Assembly: GCF_016097555.1 (NCBI RefSeq)
Contig: NC_054702.1
Span: 112,472,968-112,536,967 of the forward strand
Direction: 5' to 3'
From: Gigantopelta aegis
Taxonomy: Eukaryota > Mollusca > Gastropoda > Neomphalida > Peltospiridae
DNA: 64,000 bases
Shown here in pieces: positions 62,341-64,000 of this stretch. Position numbers and translations under genes: made by a program. The first letter of the stretch is position 1. Every line of letters begins with the position of its first letter. The notes under the pieces are model-generated. The model had not been told where the DNA came from and searched no databases. It worked only from the letters and a program-made list of their open reading frames with translations.

Positions 62341-62526
62341 AAACAATAATAATAAAAAAGTAACACTCAAAAATATAATTAAAACCACAAAAAATTCCAT
62401 TTAAACAGAAAACAAAACATTTTGACACTTATTTTCACGATAAGGTATGGTAGACCGGCTTCAGAATGAACACCCGGATAGGACATTATGTAAACCTATG
62501 TGGCCAGTGGATCCATACTGAGTGTC

Positions 62527-63075
62527 TGTAGAAGAAGAGACTACACAAATTAATATTCCAATAAATAGACTACACAAATTAATATTCCAAGAAGAGACTA
62601 CACAAATTAATATTCTAAGAAATAGAGTACACAAATTAATATTCTAAGGAAGAGGCTACACCAATTAATATTCTAAGAAGAGACTACACAAATTAATATT
62701 CTAAGAAATAGACTACACAAATTAATATTCCAAGAAGAGACTACACAAATTAATATTCTAAGAAGAGACTAAGAAGAGACTACACAATTAATATTCTAAG
62801 AAAGAGACTACATAACTTAATATTCTAAGAAGAGACTACACACATGGATATTCTAAGGAAGAGACTACACAAATTAATATTCCAAGGAAGAGACTACACA
62901 AATTAATATTGTAAGAAGAGACTACATCAATTAATATTTTAAGAAGAGACTATACAAATTAACATTCTAAGGAAGGTACTACACAAATTAATATTCTAAG
63001 AAGAGTACACAAATTAATATTCTAAGGAAGAGACTACACAAATGGATATTCTAAGGAAGAGACTACACAAATTGA
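62527..63075 (+). repeat. ~29-bp minisatellite, about 19 copies
   Basis: The unit GAAGAGACTACACAAATTAA + TATTCTAAG has variants (AATAGACTAC, AAATGGATATTC). Units differ by small indels. No ORF is maintained. Confidence 0.93.
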
Positions 63076-63110
63076 TAATAAGTATGTATATGTGTTTATA
63101 ATATCATTAG

Positions 63111-63330
63111 TGGGCGTGACGTAGTCTAGTGGTAAAGCGCTCGCTTGGTGCGCGATCGGTCTAGGATCGATCCCCGTCGGTGGGCCTCATTCTCGTCCCC
63201 GCCAATGCACCACGACTGGTATATCAAAGATCCCTTTCTGCTAATGGAAACATGTAGTGTATTTTCCCCTAAGACTGGATGTCATAATTACCAAATGTAT
63301 AACATCCATTAGCCGATGATTAATAATGAA
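63111..63330 (+). mobile_element. SINE family A/C head and tail
   Basis: The best preserved tRNA-like head in the window is here: GACGTAGTCTAGTGGTAAAG (box A) and GGTCTAGGATCGATCCCCGT (box B). After GCACCACGACTGGTATATCA the body is shortened and ends TTAGCCGATGATTAATAATG. Confidence 0.85.
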
Positions 63331-63339
63331 TGAATGAAT

Positions 63340-63445
63340 ATTTAATGAAGGAAAGGAAGGAAATATTTTATTTAACGACGCACTCAACACATTTTATACG
63401 GTTATATGGCGTCGAACATATGGTTAAGGACCACACAGATATGAC
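63340..63445 (-). mobile_element. reversed SINE 3' fragment
   Basis: (GGAAA)n is followed by TATTTTATTTAACGACGCAC, CGGTTATATGGCGTCGAACA and AAGGACCACACAGATA. Confidence 0.85.
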
Positions 63446-63529
63446 AAGACAAGGCAAGACAGAAACTGTTATACATGTTTGCGCATTTGTAGTGTTTGGA
63501 CAGCATACTATAGGTATATATTTAAATAT

Positions 63530-63990
63530 TTAACTAAGTTTTTGCACATTATAAATATAAAGACATACATTGAATAATAAATCCAAATTCTCTGATGTCA
63601 TAATATTTATAAAGGTTTGCAATGAATGATTTTTTATAAATTTAGAAATATGGTGATCTCTTAGTACATTATAACGCTTACATACAAGCAAAATATGGAG
63701 TTCATCCTCAATATATCTTAATCCATGATCCAGGCAATATGGATAGAGTCTTTCAGTGTAGGCTATGTTGTTACATCTTCCTTGGTCAACCGCAAGTCTA
63801 AAGTTACTACATCTAAATCTTGTATATATTACTATAACATAAACATGGATTTCATAAGTGAGATAACGTTCTACATTTAACAATGACTTATAATGCTTAT
63901 AATAAAAAGTATCAGATAAATTAGTAACAGAACTACACCAATTTTGCTGAAGATTATCAAACAACGTTGTCTAAATGTATCTATAAACAA
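63530..63990 (-). mobile_element. LINE polyprotein C-terminus, partial
   Basis: The minus-strand frame (63530-63964) contains YKSLLNVERYLTYEI, TRFRCSNFRLAVDQGR, a Cys/His knuckle YPYCLDHG...EDELHILLVCKRYN and ends NVQKLS. This is the standard C-terminal end of a common mollusc LINE type. The element continues off the right edge. It is open for 144 codons, so possibly fairly young. Confidence 0.8.
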
Positions 63991-64000
63991 TTTTACATCT

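Noticed and set aside
63120..63195. tRNA gene-like sequence (also in other SINE heads)
   Set aside because: Box A and box B are present, but there is no proper anticodon arm or discriminator end; these are SINE heads.

Overview
The window is animal nuclear DNA, most likely from a mollusc and probably a gastropod. It is AT-rich, its genes are split by GT-AG introns, and it holds an internal (TTAGGG)n block. Several families of tRNA-headed SINEs end in a CGTCGTTAAATAAAACA-type tail, as is common in mollusc genomes. Species cannot be read from the sequence. Most of the 64 kb is mobile or tandemly repeated DNA; only a few host coding genes can be supported.

Layout. 1-2780: the 3' end of an unrecognised plus-strand gene. 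Its last exon (2260-2780) is preceded by about 29 tandem copies of its own intron-exon junction. 2781-8641: tail-to-tail intergenic DNA. 8642-24396: a complete minus-strand NUP43 gene (nuclear pore Nup107-160/Y-complex WD40 subunit) with 8 coding exons and 387 codons. Its introns are filled with LINE debris, nested hAT-like and TA-flanked DNA elements, a TTAA-flanked element, minisatellites and a (TTAGGG)n block. 24.9-28.0 kb: a dead minus-strand LINE. 28-32.7 kb: SINEs, microsatellites and a 51-bp minisatellite element.

32.7-39.8 kb and 49.5-61.5 kb are two copies of one segmental duplication in the same orientation. Each carries a four-exon minus-strand gene for a small cysteine-rich protein with a signal peptide and a GPI-anchor-like tail (119 and 120 aa). 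Both copies keep exact splice sites and open reading frames. By my alignment they differ by five replacement changes, no silent change and one extra Ala codon. The second copy has gained a TTAA-flanked element, a 3.1-kb LINE, a SINE nested in that LINE, another SINE, and a promoter-proximal insert with a long hairpin.

Between the duplicates lies a 6.5-kb Polinton/Maverick-type element (42869-49364). It has long inverted terminal repeats starting AGTAGT and a 6-bp AACAGT target duplication. It carries minus-strand genes for a BIR (IAP-type) protein, a 113-aa basic protein, a C2H2/poly-Q packaging ATPase and a second C2H2 protein. TATA boxes lie in front of three ORFs. No DNA polymerase, integrase or capsid gene is visible, so the element looks internally reduced and non-autonomous, and at least two of its genes are broken.

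61.5-64 kb: SINEs, a 29-bp minisatellite and the C-terminal coding end of another LINE running off the window.
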